64,000 nucleotides of DNA from Verrucomicrobiaceae bacterium (GTDB lineage Bacteria; Verrucomicrobiota; Verrucomicrobiia; Verrucomicrobiales; Verrucomicrobiaceae), in assembly GCA_027490195.1 (NCBI GenBank), contig JAIXYN010000005.1, positions 1 to 64,000 on the forward strand, written 5' to 3'. Within the stretch, counting starts at the first letter, position 1; each line of letters opens with the position of its first letter. Positions 50,423-61,691 of the stretch are shown piece by piece. The notes beneath the pieces are model-generated. The model worked only from the letters and a program-made list of their open reading frames with translations, was not told where the DNA came from and searched no databases. Position numbers and translations under genes: made by a program.

Positions 50423-53400
50423 ATGCTGACATTGCACCATTCATCCCCGTTGTTTCTGGCGCTGCTTGCTACGCTGGCTGTCGCTGCTCCGCAAGCGGCA
50501 GAACCGCTGCGCTACAATCGCGACATCCGCCCCATCCTGTCGGACAACTGCTTCAGCTGCCACGGCTTTGACCCGAAGCACCGTGAGGCGGAACTGCGAC
50601 TGGATACGGCTGAAGGTGCGACGGCTGACCATGACGGCGTGCGAGCCATCGTACCGGGCGATGTGGAAAAGTCGGAGCTGTGGGTGCGACTCAACAGCAA
50701 CGACCAAGACGAGGTGATGCCGCCGCCGAAATCTCACAAAAAGGTGACGGCGGCACAGAAGGAAGTGCTGCGAAGCTGGATCCAACAGGGCGCGAAATAT
50801 GAACCGCACTGGGCCTTCGTTCCGCTCGCGCCAGTGGCCATGCCTAAGACGAAGCAGGACGGTTGGGCACGCAATGATCTTGATCGTTTCATCCTCGCTC
50901 GGCTGGAAAGTGAGGGTCTTGCGCCATCGGCGGAGGCCGCAAGGGAGACGCTGATTCGGCGCGCTTCGCTTGATCTCACAGGCCTGCCGCCGACGCTGGC
51001 GGAGGTAGATGCATTCCTCGCTGACACCTCACCGCAGGCGTTTGAAAAGGTGGTCAATCATTTACTGAAGTCACCGCACTACGGCGAGCGCATGGCGGTG
51101 GACTGGCTGGATGCGGCGCGCTTTGCAGACACTAACGGCTACCAGGTGGATCGCGACCGCGAACTCTGGCCGTGGCGCGACTGGGTGATCAGCGCCTTCA
51201 ATCGCAACCTGCCGTTCGATCAGTTCACCATCGAGCAGATCGCCGGGGATCTGCTGCCGCAGCCGACGCTGGAGCAGCGCATTGCTACGGGTTTTCACCG
51301 CAATCACATGATGAACGAGGAAGGCGGGATCATCGCGGAGGAGTTTCTCGCGGAGTACACGGCGGACCGGGTGGAGACGACGGCGGCGGTGTGGCTGGGG
51401 CAGACCTTCAACTGCTGCCGCTGCCATGACCACAAGTTTGACGCCTTCACTCAGCGCGATTTCTACGCATTGAAGGCCTTCTTCCACAACGTGCCTGAGA
51501 GAGGCGTTGGCCTTTACAGCAATCCCATCCGCACCAATTCACCGCCGTTCGTCAATCTGCCCGCGCCAGACATCGAGGCGAAGATCAGCGGCCTGAATGC
51601 GAGCACAAAAGCAGTGAATGAGCAACTCACTGCGCTGGCGGCTAAATCTTCGGCGGGGGTCGAGGAATGGGCGCGCCGCGTCGCGACAGCCACCGTGGCC
51701 TGGGAGCCCCTGGAACTCCGCGCCGCGAGTGGTGGCGATGCGCCTCCGCGCGTGGATGCGGCGGCACGCGTCGTTCAGGTCGGCCCGCAGGAGACGCGAG
51801 CCAACACCATCAAGATAGCGGCGCGCTTGCCGGTAGGTCGTTTCACGGCGCTGCGTTTCGAATGCGCCACCACGGAGTCTGTGGCGAGTTTTCAGTGGAG
51901 TGAGCTGAAGGTCACTCGTGCTGGAGAAAAGAAGCAGCCGCTGAAGATGCGCGCCATTGCTGTGGGCGATTCGCTTGCGGCCACGGAGACTGTCAAGGCG
52001 CTGGACAATGACCGCAAAACACGTGTGGCGATTTCTGTGAAGCCTGATCAGGCGGCGCAGGCGGTGTTTGAATTGGAGCAGGTGCTGATCATCGACAACA
52101 CGACGGCGGAAATTGAGATCGAGCTGGGCGTTGAAAATGCGAACGGTCCTTCGCGCTGGCGGGTGCTGTCCACGGTGGCGGAGCCCCATGTGCTTGCTCC
52201 CACCCATGTGCTGACCCTCGCCCGCAAAGAAGAAGCCAAGCGCAGTGAGGCCGAGAAGAAACAGCTCGCGGCGTTTCGACTGTCGCAGCAGCCGGAGAAT
52301 CGCAAGTTGAGTGACCAGTTGAGCGAGTTGAAGAAGCAGGTGACCGCCGCCGAGGCGGAGATTCCGACAACGCTGGTGATGGAGGAAATGAAGGAGGCGC
52401 GCCCGACTTTCATGCTCATGCGCGGGGCCTATGACAAACCGGGCGAGCAGGTGACTGCGGCCACCCCGGCGGTGCTGCCTGCGCTGGAGGCCGGACTTCC
52501 ACACAATCGTCTCGGCCTCGCGAAGTGGCTCGTGAGCCCGCAGAATCCGCTCACCGCACGCGTGACCGTGAACCGCTTCTGGCAGCAGGTCTTCGGCACC
52601 GGACTGGTGAAGACGAGCGAAGATTTCGGTGCGCAGGGTGCAGCGCCCTCGCATCCCGAGCTGCTCGACTGGCTGGCGGGCGAGTTTATCCGCAGCGGCT
52701 GGGACGTGAAGCACCTGATGAAGCTCATGGTGACGAGCGCCACGTACCGGCAGCAGTCGCAACTCACAGCGGTGCTGCATGACCGCGATCTGGAGAACCG
52801 GCTGCTCGCGCGCGGACCGCGCTTTCGCCTGCCGGCCGAGATGCTGCGCGACCAATCACTCGCGGCCAGCGGTTTGCTGGTGGGCAAGATCGGCGGCCCA
52901 TCGGTGAAGCCGTATCACCCGCCCGGCCTGTATGAGCAGGTGGTCGCGCAGCGGGACAATCCAAGCGCGACGTATCGCCAAGGCAGCGGTGATGACCTGC
53001 ACCGCCGCAGCCTCTACACCTACTGGAAGCGCAGTGTGCCGAATCCCGGGATGATGCTCTTTGACGCGCCCTTTCGTGAGACCTGCACGCTTCGACGCAC
53101 ACGCTCCAACACGCCGCTGCAGGCGCTGAATCTGATGAACGACCCGACCTACGTGGAAGCCTCGCGCTTTCTCGCGCAGCGCATGATGCAAGAAGGTGGC
53201 AGCGCTGTTGACGCGCGGCTCACCCACGGCTTCCGCCTGCTGCTGGCGCGTGTGCCGAAGCCCGCCGAACTGGCCATTCTCCGTGCCGCGTATGAGCGCG
53301 CCAGAGCAGATTTTGAAAACGATGCTGCTGCGGCGAAAGCACTGCTCGCAGTCGGCGAAGCGAAATCTGAGGCACCCACAAATCCCGCAGAACTCGCCGC

Positions 53401-53458
53401 CTTCACGTCCATCGCCAGCACCCTGCTCAATCTCGATGAAGCCTTCACCAAGGAATGA
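50423..53458 (+). CDS. exported PSCyt1-DUF1549-DUF1553 cytochrome-type protein
   Basis: The 1011-residue protein has a signal peptide ([19 protein letters not shown]), a PSCyt1 domain with CFSCH (43-47) and [23 protein letters not shown]1549 ([73 protein letters not shown]), a central region of about 250 residues with a lysine-rich helical part near [20 protein letters not shown], and DUF1553 ([51 protein letters not shown]). It has the standard DUF1501 partner immediately downstream (ATGA overlap). ATG at 50423 precedes the signal peptide and lies one base after the previous stop. Confidence 0.93.
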   Translation: MLTLHHSSPLFLALLATLAVAAPQAAEPLRYNRDIRPILSDNCFSCHGFDPKHREAELRLDTAEGATADHDGVRAIVPGDVEKSELWVRLNSNDQDEVMPPPKSHKKVTAAQKEVLRSWIQQGAKYEPHWAFVPLAPVAMPKTKQDGWARNDLDRFILARLESEGLAPSAEAARETLIRRASLDLTGLPPTLAEVDAFLADTSPQAFEKVVNHLLKSPHYGERMAVDWLDAARFADTNGYQVDRDRELWPWRDWVISAFNRNLPFDQFTIEQIAGDLLPQPTLEQRIATGFHRNHMMNEEGGIIAEEFLAEYTADRVETTAAVWLGQTFNCCRCHDHKFDAFTQRDFYALKAFFHNVPERGVGLYSNPIRTNSPPFVNLPAPDIEAKISGLNASTKAVNEQLTALAAKSSAGVEEWARRVATATVAWEPLELRAASGGDAPPRVDAAARVVQVGPQETRANTIKIAARLPVGRFTALRFECATTESVASFQWSELKVTRAGEKKQPLKMRAIAVGDSLAATETVKALDNDRKTRVAISVKPDQAAQAVFELEQVLIIDNTTAEIEIELGVENANGPSRWRVLSTVAEPHVLAPTHVLTLARKEEAKRSEAEKKQLAAFRLSQQPENRKLSDQLSELKKQVTAAEAEIPTTLVMEEMKEARPTFMLMRGAYDKPGEQVTAATPAVLPALEAGLPHNRLGLAKWLVSPQNPLTARVTVNRFWQQVFGTGLVKTSEDFGAQGAAPSHPELLDWLAGEFIRSGWDVKHLMKLMVTSATYRQQSQLTAVLHDRDLENRLLARGPRFRLPAEMLRDQSLAASGLLVGKIGGPSVKPYHPPGLYEQVVAQRDNPSATYRQGSGDDLHRRSLYTYWKRSVPNPGMMLFDAPFRETCTLRRTRSNTPLQALNLMNDPTYVEASRFLAQRMMQEGGSAVDARLTHGFRLLLARVPKPAELAILRAAYERARADFENDAAAAKALLAVGEAKSEAPTNPAELAAFTSIASTLLNLDEAFTKE

Positions 53459-54891
53459 ACCGCATGAATCCTGAAACGCTTCACAACGGGCTTTCCCGCC
53501 GTCACTTCCTGAGTCGCACCAGCACCGGCATCGGTGCTGCCGCGCTCGCTTCGCTGCTGAACCCACGGCTGTTCGCTGCCACGCAGACGCCGCATTTTGC
53601 GCCGAAGGCCAAACGCATCATCTGGCTCACGCAGGCGGGCGCCCCCTCGCAATTGGATTTGTTCGATTACAAACCGGGCCTCGCGTCGCAGTTTGACAAG
53701 GACCTGCCTGGCTCTGTGCGTGGAGAGCAGCGCCTCACCGGCATGACCGCTGGGCAGAAGCGCTTTCCCATTGCGCCGTCGGTTTTCAAATTTCAGCAGC
53801 ACGGTCAGTCGGGCTTGTGGCTGAGCGAGCTGCTGCCGCAGACGGCGAAGTTCGCGGACGATCTTTGCGTCATTCGCTCGCTGCATACCGAGGCCATCAA
53901 TCACGACCCCGCGATGACGCTCCTGCAAACCGGGCACCAAATCGGTGGACGGCCATCCTTCGGCGCCTGGGCGTCCTACGGGCTCGGTTCTGAGAACTCC
54001 GACCTGCCCGCCTTTGTCGCCATGATTTCACGGCCCAGCGGCCCGACGAATGCGCAGCCGCTGCATGAGCGCATGTGGGGCTCGGGATTTTTGCCATCGC
54101 GCTATCAGGGTGTGCGTTTCAGCTCGGGCAAAGACCCCGTGCTCTTTCTGTCGAATCCACCCGGCATCACCAACACGCGCCGCCGTGCGATGCTCGATGA
54201 CGTCGCCGCGCTGAACCACCTGAAGCTGGACGAGTATCAGGACCCGGAGACGCAGGCGCGCATCGACCAATACGAGATGGCCTTCCGCATGCAGTCCGCT
54301 GTGCCGGAGCTGGCGGACCTGTCAAAAGAGCCCGCGTCCATCTTCGAGCGCTATGGCCCCGAAGCAAAGAAGCCCGGAACGTATGCGGCAAACTGCATCC
54401 TCGCGCGCCGACTTGCCGAGCGCGGCGTGCGCTTCATCCAGCTCTATCATCGCGGCTGGGACCAGCATAACAACCTGCCCACCGGCATCAGGAGTCAGTG
54501 CCACGACACCGACCAGCCCACCGCCGCTCTTCTGGGTGAACTCAAAGAGCGCGGCATGCTGGAAGACACCCTCGTCATCTGGGGCGGCGAATTTGGCCGC
54601 TCCGTGTATTCCCAGGGCACGCTGACGAAGGACAACTACGGTCGCGACCACCACCCGCGCTGCTACAGCGTCTGGATGGCGGGTGCCGGCGTCAAAGGCG
54701 GCCAAGTCTTCGGCGAGACGGACGACTTCAGCTACAACATCGTCAAAGACCCCGTCCACATCCATGACCTCAACGCCACGGCGCTGCATCTTCTCGGCAT
54801 CGACCACCTGCGCCTCACCTACCGTTTTCAAGGACGCGACTATCGCCTAACGGATGTGCATGGCGAAATCGTGAAAGGAATCCTCGCATGA
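53455..54891 (+). CDS. exported DUF1501 protein
   Basis: The 478-residue protein has a Tat-like signal ([20 protein letters not shown]) and DUF1501 blocks [116 protein letters not shown] and the terminus [16 protein letters not shown]. Coupled by ATGA overlap (53455-53458) to the DUF1549/DUF1553 gene. A second ATG three codons downstream is possible. Confidence 0.93.
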   Translation: MNRMNPETLHNGLSRRHFLSRTSTGIGAAALASLLNPRLFAATQTPHFAPKAKRIIWLTQAGAPSQLDLFDYKPGLASQFDKDLPGSVRGEQRLTGMTAGQKRFPIAPSVFKFQQHGQSGLWLSELLPQTAKFADDLCVIRSLHTEAINHDPAMTLLQTGHQIGGRPSFGAWASYGLGSENSDLPAFVAMISRPSGPTNAQPLHERMWGSGFLPSRYQGVRFSSGKDPVLFLSNPPGITNTRRRAMLDDVAALNHLKLDEYQDPETQARIDQYEMAFRMQSAVPELADLSKEPASIFERYGPEAKKPGTYAANCILARRLAERGVRFIQLYHRGWDQHNNLPTGIRSQCHDTDQPTAALLGELKERGMLEDTLVIWGGEFGRSVYSQGTLTKDNYGRDHHPRCYSVWMAGAGVKGGQVFGETDDFSYNIVKDPVHIHDLNATALHLLGIDHLRLTYRFQGRDYRLTDVHGEIVKGILA

Positions 54892-54934
54892 GAGATCGCC
54901 CAAAACGCGTATTCAATCTGCGAGAAACACAGCC

Positions 54935-56218
54935 ATGAAAAACGTCACATTCACCACGCAGCGCTCCATCTCCCGAAGGGCTATGCTCAAGGGCGCTGGC
55001 ATCACGCTCGCACTGCCTTGGCTTGATTCCATGTCGGCTGCGTTTGCGGCGGACCCGAAGCCGCCGATGCGTTTCATTGGCATCCTGAATTACTTCAGCT
55101 TCCATGCGCCGAACTTGTTTCCGAAAGAAGCCGGTGCCGGCTACACCGCCACGCCCTACCTCGAAGGATTGCAGCCGCACCGGAAGGATTTCACCATCAT
55201 CTCCGGCCTCAATCATCCCGAGGTGCGCGACGGGCATGCATCGGACAAATCCTTCTTCACCGGTGCACCGCATCCGGGCTCGCCTTCGTTCAAGAACACC
55301 GTCTCGCTCGATCAACTCGCCGCCGACCAAATCGGCCGCGACACGCGCTATGCCTCGCTGAATTTTTCCACGAGTGGTGCCTACAGTTGCAGCTACACGC
55401 GCAGCGGCGTGGCCATTCCGCCGGAAACGAGCGCCGCACGTGCGTTCGCCAAACTCTTCATCGACGGCACGCCTGCGGAGGTCGCGGAGGAAGTGGCGCG
55501 CGTGCAGGAGGGGCAGTCCATCCTTGATCGTGTGGCCGGTGAAGCGAAGCGATTGCAGCGCGATGTCGGCGCCGGCGACCGCGACAAGCTTGACCAGTAC
55601 TTCACCAGCGTGCGCGAGCTCGAACAGCGCATGGTGCGGTCAGAAAACTTCGCCAAGCAACCGAAGCCCAAGCCTGGCGTGCCCGTCATCAAAGACCCCG
55701 GCCCCGGCGAAGACACCACGCGCTTCGGCCTCATGCTGGAAGTCGCCCGCCTCGCGGTGCAGACGGATCTCACGCGCATTGTCACGCTGTATTACGTCGG
55801 CACCAGCAAGACGCCGTCCAAGCCGGGCACCAGCTTTGCCTACCACGACCTCAGCCATCACGGCCAGGATGCCGGCAAGCTCAACCAACTCGCCATCCTC
55901 GAACGCGATCTCCTGCTGGAATGGGGCGGCTTCATCCAGCGGATGAAAGACTCACGCGACGGCGCGTCACGACTGATCGACAACACCATGAGCGTGTTTG
56001 GCGCGGGCATGGGCAACGCCTCCAGTCACGACTCCACGAACCTGCCAGTACTGCTTGCTGGTGGCCGCTTCAAACACGGCCAGCACCTTGCCCACGACCC
56101 GAAGAATCCGCCACCCCTCAGCAATCTCTGGGTGCAGATGCTCCAGCAAATGGGCATGGAAGTCGGCAAGTTTGGCACTAGCAGCAAGGAGACCCTTGCG
56201 GGACTGGAGACCGTGTGA
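54935..56218 (+). CDS. exported DUF1552 protein
   Basis: The 427-residue protein starts with a Tat-type signal (ISRRAMLKGAGITLALPWLD). It has the DUF1552 features: FIGILNYFSFHAPNLFPKEA, FTIISGLNHPEVRDGHASDK, ITLVTLYYVGTSKT-like strand near residue 285, YHDLSHHGQDAGKLNQLAIL, NTMSVFGAGMGNASSHDSTN and LPVLLAGGRFKHGQHL. DUF1552 proteins are the usual companions of DUF1592/DUF1588 cytochrome-type proteins, matching the gene at 47971 across the intervening pair. Function unknown. Confidence 0.92.
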   Translation: MKNVTFTTQRSISRRAMLKGAGITLALPWLDSMSAAFAADPKPPMRFIGILNYFSFHAPNLFPKEAGAGYTATPYLEGLQPHRKDFTIISGLNHPEVRDGHASDKSFFTGAPHPGSPSFKNTVSLDQLAADQIGRDTRYASLNFSTSGAYSCSYTRSGVAIPPETSAARAFAKLFIDGTPAEVAEEVARVQEGQSILDRVAGEAKRLQRDVGAGDRDKLDQYFTSVRELEQRMVRSENFAKQPKPKPGVPVIKDPGPGEDTTRFGLMLEVARLAVQTDLTRIVTLYYVGTSKTPSKPGTSFAYHDLSHHGQDAGKLNQLAILERDLLLEWGGFIQRMKDSRDGASRLIDNTMSVFGAGMGNASSHDSTNLPVLLAGGRFKHGQHLAHDPKNPPPLSNLWVQMLQQMGMEVGKFGTSSKETLAGLETV

Positions 56219-56283
56219 ACCTGACTCCGCGCCCTCCTCACAAAAGCAATTTTTTAGCAGACGAGAGCGTATGCTCAGGACAC

Positions 56284-57711
56284 ATGCCTTCTGCCTCGCC
56301 TCCCCTTCTCTGCTCTGGTCCGCTGGACCGGCGCGGTTTCATGAGCCTCGGGCTCACGGGATTCGCGAGTCTGAGCTGGCCGGGATTGCTCAAATTGCGC
56401 GCAGAGAATGCCGCGAAACCCTCGCGCGAACGCACTGCGGTCATTCTCGTTTGGTTGCGTGGCGGGTGCTCGCACCTCGACACGTATGATCCGAAGCCGG
56501 ACATCGGCAGCGAGTATCGCGGCCCGTTCAAGACGATCAAAACCAAGGTTCCCGGCATGCAGCTCACGGAGTTGCTCCCGCTGCAGGCGAAGATCGCGGA
56601 CAAGTTCACGCTGCTGCGCTCGATGACGCACACTGGAGGCGGTCATCCAGCGGGATCGCTGCAAATGCTCAGCGGGGACACCGATCCGCGCGACAAACCC
56701 AAGCCCTTGCTGCCTGACTGGATGACGGTGGCGAATTTCCTGCGCTCGAAAAACAAACGCACCAGTCCGCTGCCGAACTACATCGGCGTGAATCCCATCG
56801 TGAACTACGACAGTTTCACCATCGCCGGTCCGGGCTTCGTCAACGCCGCCTACTCACCACTGGCCGTGTCGAGTGATCCCAGCCGCCCGGACTTCGCCGT
56901 GCCCAATGTCGGCCTCTCCAATCCATCCCAACTGGCGCGGCTCACTGACCGCATGGCGCTGCTGCACAGCCTCGACAAACTCGAGCGCAACGTCGATGCC
57001 GCAGGTGAAATGGGCGCGATGGATCAGTTTGAGTCACAGGCGATGACCTTGCTGACGAATCCGCAGACACGTCACGCCTTTGACATTGGCAAGGAGGACA
57101 AGCGCACCCGCGAACGCTACGGCATGCATCGCTGGGGCCAGCAACTACTGCTAGCACGCCGGCTCGTCGAATCTGGGGTCGAAATCATCACCAGCTGTCT
57201 CGATGGCCCGCAATGCGGCCGCGTGGCGAACTGGGACGATCACGCGGTGAACCACAACGTCTTTGAGGCCTTGCGTTTCCGTGCCGGAGCCTTCGACCAG
57301 GCCGTTTCCGCTTTGATCGAGGACGTGTATGCCCGTGGCCTCGACAAACGCGTGCTCGTCGTCGTTAGCGGCGAGTTTGGCCGCACGCCAAAGATCAGCC
57401 ATGTGGCGAGTTCCGGAGCGGGTGAGGCCAGCGCTGCCGCTGGCGTCGTGCAGCCGGGCCGCGATCACTGGCCGCGTGCCTTCACTAATCTCTGGGCCGG
57501 TGGTGGCCTGCAAACCGGCGGAGTCATCGGTGCCAGCGATAAGCGCGGCGAAGACGTGGCCGAACACGCGAACAGCCCGCACGATTTCCTGGCCACGATC
57601 TACCACCATCTCGGCATCGACTCAGCGAAGGAAACCATCAACGATTTCAGCGGTCGGCCCACGCCCATCGTGCCAAATGGCAGCCCGATTCGCGAACTGA
57701 TCAGGGTCTAA
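56284..57711 (+). CDS. exported DUF1501 protein (GPF subtype)
   Basis: The 475-residue protein begins at the ATG 56284 (AGGA lies 7 bases upstream; a GTG 69 bases earlier would add a non-signal extension). Blocks include LDRRGFMSLGLTGFASLSWP (Tat-like), AVILVWLRGGCSHLDTYDPK, YRGPFKTIKTKVPGMQLTEL, RSMTHTGGGHPAGSLQMLSG, ARRLVESGVEIITSCLDGPQ, LVVVSGEFGRTPKIS, RDHWPRAFTNLWAGGGLQTG and the terminus PNGSPIRELI. The usual GGPS is GGCS. It belongs to the subtype with a GPFKxI segment and a GxPIRELx end, shared with 15479 and the remnant at 17044. It ends the long operon. Confidence 0.9.
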   Translation: MPSASPPLLCSGPLDRRGFMSLGLTGFASLSWPGLLKLRAENAAKPSRERTAVILVWLRGGCSHLDTYDPKPDIGSEYRGPFKTIKTKVPGMQLTELLPLQAKIADKFTLLRSMTHTGGGHPAGSLQMLSGDTDPRDKPKPLLPDWMTVANFLRSKNKRTSPLPNYIGVNPIVNYDSFTIAGPGFVNAAYSPLAVSSDPSRPDFAVPNVGLSNPSQLARLTDRMALLHSLDKLERNVDAAGEMGAMDQFESQAMTLLTNPQTRHAFDIGKEDKRTRERYGMHRWGQQLLLARRLVESGVEIITSCLDGPQCGRVANWDDHAVNHNVFEALRFRAGAFDQAVSALIEDVYARGLDKRVLVVVSGEFGRTPKISHVASSGAGEASAAAGVVQPGRDHWPRAFTNLWAGGGLQTGGVIGASDKRGEDVAEHANSPHDFLATIYHHLGIDSAKETINDFSGRPTPIVPNGSPIRELIRV

Positions 57712-57911
57712 AATCACACGATGCAAAGGGGTGGCGCCATTGAAGTGTTTACGGCGGTTCGACAGGACTGCATTGATATCAGATACGATTTCAGAAAGAG
57801 TGTATTCCTTGTAAAATCACCACCAAGACGGCTTGTGAGCAGGATAGGACACAAAACAAACCAAAACAGGCACAGGCGGCCAGCGTTTGTACCTCAACTA
57901 TTTTCACACTC

Positions 57912-60080
57912 ATGCATCGGTTTCTCGTCTCTCTCCTGATCTTCCCTGCGCTGCTCGCGGCTGCGCCGACGCTGCCGGGGGATCATGCGCAGCGGATGGA
58001 ACGCGGCTTGAAGTCGTTTCAAGAGGATGTGGCGGCGCTGCTGAAGAAGAACTGCCTGCGCTGTCATGGTGGCGAGAAGGTGAAGAGCGACTTTGACCTG
58101 GCCACACGCGAGGATCTGCTGCGCGGAGGATCGCATGGCACGGCGGTGGTGCCGTTTGATGCGAAGAGCAGTGTGCTAGTCGAGCAGATCAATCACACCA
58201 AAGAACCCCACATGCCGGATGCTCAGCCGAAGCTCTCCGCCGACGCCATCGCCAAGATCACCGCCTGGATTGATGATGGGGCACCCTATGCCGAGCCGCT
58301 CGTGGCGGGGAAGAAGCCGAAGCGTGATGCCGCCGTGGTCACGAATGAAGACCGCCAGTGGTGGTCGTTTCAGCCGCTGAAAAAGGTCAACGCAAAGTCC
58401 ATCGACGAACTGCTACTTAAGAACGCCAAGGGCATGACCTTCAACCCGCCTGCGGATGAAGCGACGCTGGTGCGCAGACTGTATCTCGATCTCACAGGAC
58501 TGCCGCCGCCGGAGAGGGCAGACACGAGCGACTTGACAGCCCTCACGGACAAGCTGCTCGCCTCGCCACAGTATGGTGAACGCTGGGCGCGGCACTGGCT
58601 GGATGTGGCGCGCTTCGCGGAGAGCACCGGCTTTGAGCAGGACTACGACCGACCGTTTGCGTTTCACTATCGCGACTTTGTCATCAAGGCACTGAACATG
58701 GACATGCCGTATGACCAGTTTGTGAAGTGGCAACTGGCGGGAGATGAATACGAGCCGCAGAACCCGCTGGCGCTGGCGGCCACTGGCTTCCTCGGCGCGG
58801 GGGTGTTTCCCTCCCAGATCACGGCGAATGAAGTCGAGCGGACGCGTTACGATGCGATGGACGATATGCTCAGCACCACTAGCGGTGCCATGCTCGGCCT
58901 TACGGTCGGCTGCGCCCGCTGCCATGATCACAAGTTTGATCCACTCCCAACGCGTGATTACTACCAGATGCTGAGCACCTTCACGACGACGACGCGCAGC
59001 AATGTCGATGTGTGGCCTGATCGCGTAACGCCGGCGGTGACGGTGATGGCGAAGGATAAGAGCACGCCGATACAGGCGGGTGCCACCCGCATGATGATCT
59101 GCGGCGAGGGCTACGCCCCCATCGTGATGCACACGCAGGGTGGCCCATTTTTTGAGAAAACCTACCTCCTGAAACGCGGCAGCACCGACATGAAAGACGG
59201 CGAGGTGCAGCAGGGATTCCTGCAGGTGCTCTCGAAACCCGGCAATGAGAAACGCTGGCTATGGCAGCCACCGGTGGGTGCGAAGTATTCGGGGCGCAGG
59301 CGGTCGATGTCGAATTGGATCACGGACGTCGATCAGGGCGCGGGTGCGCTGCTTGCACGCGTCATCGTGAACCGCCTTTGGCAGCATCACTTCGGCACGG
59401 GCATCGTTGCCACGCCGAATGATTTCGGCAAGACGGGTACACTGCCCTCGCAGCCGGAACTGCTCGACTGGCTCGCGGGAAAGCTGATCGCGAATGGATG
59501 GCAGTTGAAGCCGCTGCACCGGCTGATCCTGAGTTCGCAGGCATACCGTCAAAGCACAAGGCGTAGTGCTGCAAAGGAAGCGGCAGATCCTGGTAACGCG
59601 CTCTTCTTGCGCCGGGTGCCACAGCGTCTGGAAGCAGAGGCCATCCGTGATTCCATGCTGGCGGTGAGTGGCACGCTGGATGAAACGATGTTTGGCCCGG
59701 GCACGCGGAACGAGAACAGTAGGCGGCGCAGCATCTACTTCACCATCAAGCGCAGCCTGCTCATGGGCAGCATGGTGGCCTTCGATTTGCCGGAGCCGCT
59801 GGTGAGCCAGGGTAGCCGCCCGACCACCACCGTTGCACCGCAGGCACTGATCCTGATGAACAGCCCGCAAGCCCGCACGTGGGCGGAAGGACTGGCCAAA
59901 CGCATCGCAAGTGCGGGCGATGTGAAGCAGCAGATCCTACGCGCTTACACCCTCTGCTTCCACCGCGCGCCCAATGCACATGAACTCGCCGAGGGCGCAG
60001 CTTTCCTGCAGCAAGGCGGCACGCCTGCGGACTACTGCCAGGTGCTGTTGAGCCTGAATGAAATGGTGTATGTGAACTGA
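57912..60080 (+). CDS. exported PSCyt1-DUF1549-DUF1553 protein, short form
   Basis: The 722-residue protein has a signal peptide (MHRFLVSLLIFPALLAAA), a PSCyt1 heme motif CLRCH (48-52) and KVKSDFDLATREDLLRGG, DUF1549 ([57 protein letters not shown]) and DUF1553 ([69 protein letters not shown]). It lacks the inserted central sandwich found in the three longer relatives. A gap of 200 bases without a recognised gene precedes it, so it probably starts a new transcription unit, with its DUF1501 partner 14 bases downstream. Confidence 0.92.
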   Translation: MHRFLVSLLIFPALLAAAPTLPGDHAQRMERGLKSFQEDVAALLKKNCLRCHGGEKVKSDFDLATREDLLRGGSHGTAVVPFDAKSSVLVEQINHTKEPHMPDAQPKLSADAIAKITAWIDDGAPYAEPLVAGKKPKRDAAVVTNEDRQWWSFQPLKKVNAKSIDELLLKNAKGMTFNPPADEATLVRRLYLDLTGLPPPERADTSDLTALTDKLLASPQYGERWARHWLDVARFAESTGFEQDYDRPFAFHYRDFVIKALNMDMPYDQFVKWQLAGDEYEPQNPLALAATGFLGAGVFPSQITANEVERTRYDAMDDMLSTTSGAMLGLTVGCARCHDHKFDPLPTRDYYQMLSTFTTTTRSNVDVWPDRVTPAVTVMAKDKSTPIQAGATRMMICGEGYAPIVMHTQGGPFFEKTYLLKRGSTDMKDGEVQQGFLQVLSKPGNEKRWLWQPPVGAKYSGRRRSMSNWITDVDQGAGALLARVIVNRLWQHHFGTGIVATPNDFGKTGTLPSQPELLDWLAGKLIANGWQLKPLHRLILSSQAYRQSTRRSAAKEAADPGNALFLRRVPQRLEAEAIRDSMLAVSGTLDETMFGPGTRNENSRRRSIYFTIKRSLLMGSMVAFDLPEPLVSQGSRPTTTVAPQALILMNSPQARTWAEGLAKRIASAGDVKQQILRAYTLCFHRAPNAHELAEGAAFLQQGGTPADYCQVLLSLNEMVYVN

Positions 60081-60094
60081 ACCCGATAACTGCC

Positions 60095-61528
60095 ATGAAC
60101 ACGAACACTCCCCTCACCCGCCGCCAACTTCTGCAACGCACGGGCGGCGGCTTTGGCATGCTCGCAGCGGCGGCGATGCTCGAACGCGATGGATTCGCAG
60201 CGGCTGCGCTCAATCCCTTTGCACCCAAGCAGCCCATGCACATCGGCAAGGCGAAGTCCGTCATCTGGATATTCACCAACGGTGGACCTTCGCAGGTGGA
60301 CACCTGGGACTACAAGCCGGAGCTGAAGAAGCGTGATGGCAAGGTGCTTGATGGCTTTGATCCCAAGACGGGCTTTTTCCCCGGTTCCGTGGGGCCGCTG
60401 ATGGCATCGCCGTTTGCATGGAAACAGCATGGGCAGAGCGGCACCTGGGCGAGTGAGATTTTCCCGAAGACGGCGATGCATGTGGACAAGATGTGCTTCA
60501 TCCACTCCTGCTGGACCGGCTCCAACAACCACTCGCCCGCGCTTTTCATGATGAACACCGGAGCGACACGGATGGGCTACCCCTGCGTCGGTTCCTGGGT
60601 GAACTACGGCCTCGGCAGCGAGAGCGATTCACTGCCATCGTTTGTGGTGATGAGCGATCCGCAGAACCGCGGCCTACCGAAAGGCAGCGCGGCCAACTGG
60701 GGTGCGGGATTTCTGCCCAGCATCTACCAGGGCACCTGGCTGAAGCCGAAGGGCGAACCCATCGAGAACCTCGCTGTGCCAGCCTCGCTGACCCCGAAGC
60801 GCCAGCGCGCGCAGCTTGACCTGCTGGCGCAGTTGAACCGCAACGCGCTGGCGGAGTCGCCCATCGAGAGCGAGCTGAATGCGCGCATTGAGAGCTTCGA
60901 ACTGGCCTACCGCATGCAAACCGCTGCACCTGAAGCCTTTGATGTGAAGAACGAGCCGGAGCACATCCAGAAGCTCTACGGTTTGAACGAGAAGCATTGC
61001 GGCCACTTCGCCGCTCAGTGCCTGACCGCGCGCCGCATGGTGGAGCGCGGCGTTCGCTTCATCCAGATCTACTCCGGCGGCATGGAGAATCAGCAGAGCT
61101 GGGACGGGCACAACGACATCGCGGGCAACCATCGCGGCTTTGCGCTGGAGAGCGATCAACCCGTGGCGGCGCTCATCGCTGATCTGGAGCAGCGCGGTCT
61201 GCTGGATCAGACGCTCATCATCTGGGGCGGTGAATTTGGCCGCCTGCCCATTGCCCAAAAATCCGCGAAGCCCGGCCGCGACCACAATCCGCATGCCTTC
61301 ACTGTGTGGATGTGTGGCGGTGGCGTGAAGGGCGGCTACCACCATGGCGAGAGCGACGAGATCGGCTTCAAGGCAGCCGTGGACAAAGTCAGCGTGCACG
61401 ACCTGCATGCGACGATCCTCGCCGCAACCGGACTGGATCATGAACGGCTTACCTTCAAGTTCCAGGGGTTGGATCAGAGACTAACGGGCGTGGAGAATCC
61501 GAAGGTGGTGACGAAGGTGTTTGCATGA
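60095..61528 (+). CDS. exported DUF1501 protein
   Basis: The 477-residue protein carries a Tat-like signal (LTRRQLLQRTGGGFGMLAAA) and DUF1501 blocks [124 protein letters not shown]. The terminus deviates from the DVHG subtype (DQRLTGVENPKVVTKVF). It is the partner of the upstream short cytochrome-type protein. Confidence 0.92.
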   Translation: MNTNTPLTRRQLLQRTGGGFGMLAAAAMLERDGFAAAALNPFAPKQPMHIGKAKSVIWIFTNGGPSQVDTWDYKPELKKRDGKVLDGFDPKTGFFPGSVGPLMASPFAWKQHGQSGTWASEIFPKTAMHVDKMCFIHSCWTGSNNHSPALFMMNTGATRMGYPCVGSWVNYGLGSESDSLPSFVVMSDPQNRGLPKGSAANWGAGFLPSIYQGTWLKPKGEPIENLAVPASLTPKRQRAQLDLLAQLNRNALAESPIESELNARIESFELAYRMQTAAPEAFDVKNEPEHIQKLYGLNEKHCGHFAAQCLTARRMVERGVRFIQIYSGGMENQQSWDGHNDIAGNHRGFALESDQPVAALIADLEQRGLLDQTLIIWGGEFGRLPIAQKSAKPGRDHNPHAFTVWMCGGGVKGGYHHGESDEIGFKAAVDKVSVHDLHATILAATGLDHERLTFKFQGLDQRLTGVENPKVVTKVFA

Positions 61529-61691
61529 ACACGCTCGAAACTTCGACAGTCGAAAACCGAATGTTCGGCAATCGTCAATTCTCTGGATTCAGCGAGCCCT
61601 GGCAGGTTCCGGCAAAGAGGTGCCTCTCCACAAGATGTGAGGCGATGCAAGCGGCTGCAACACCTGGGCTTGACCGTGCGTTTCACGTTGA

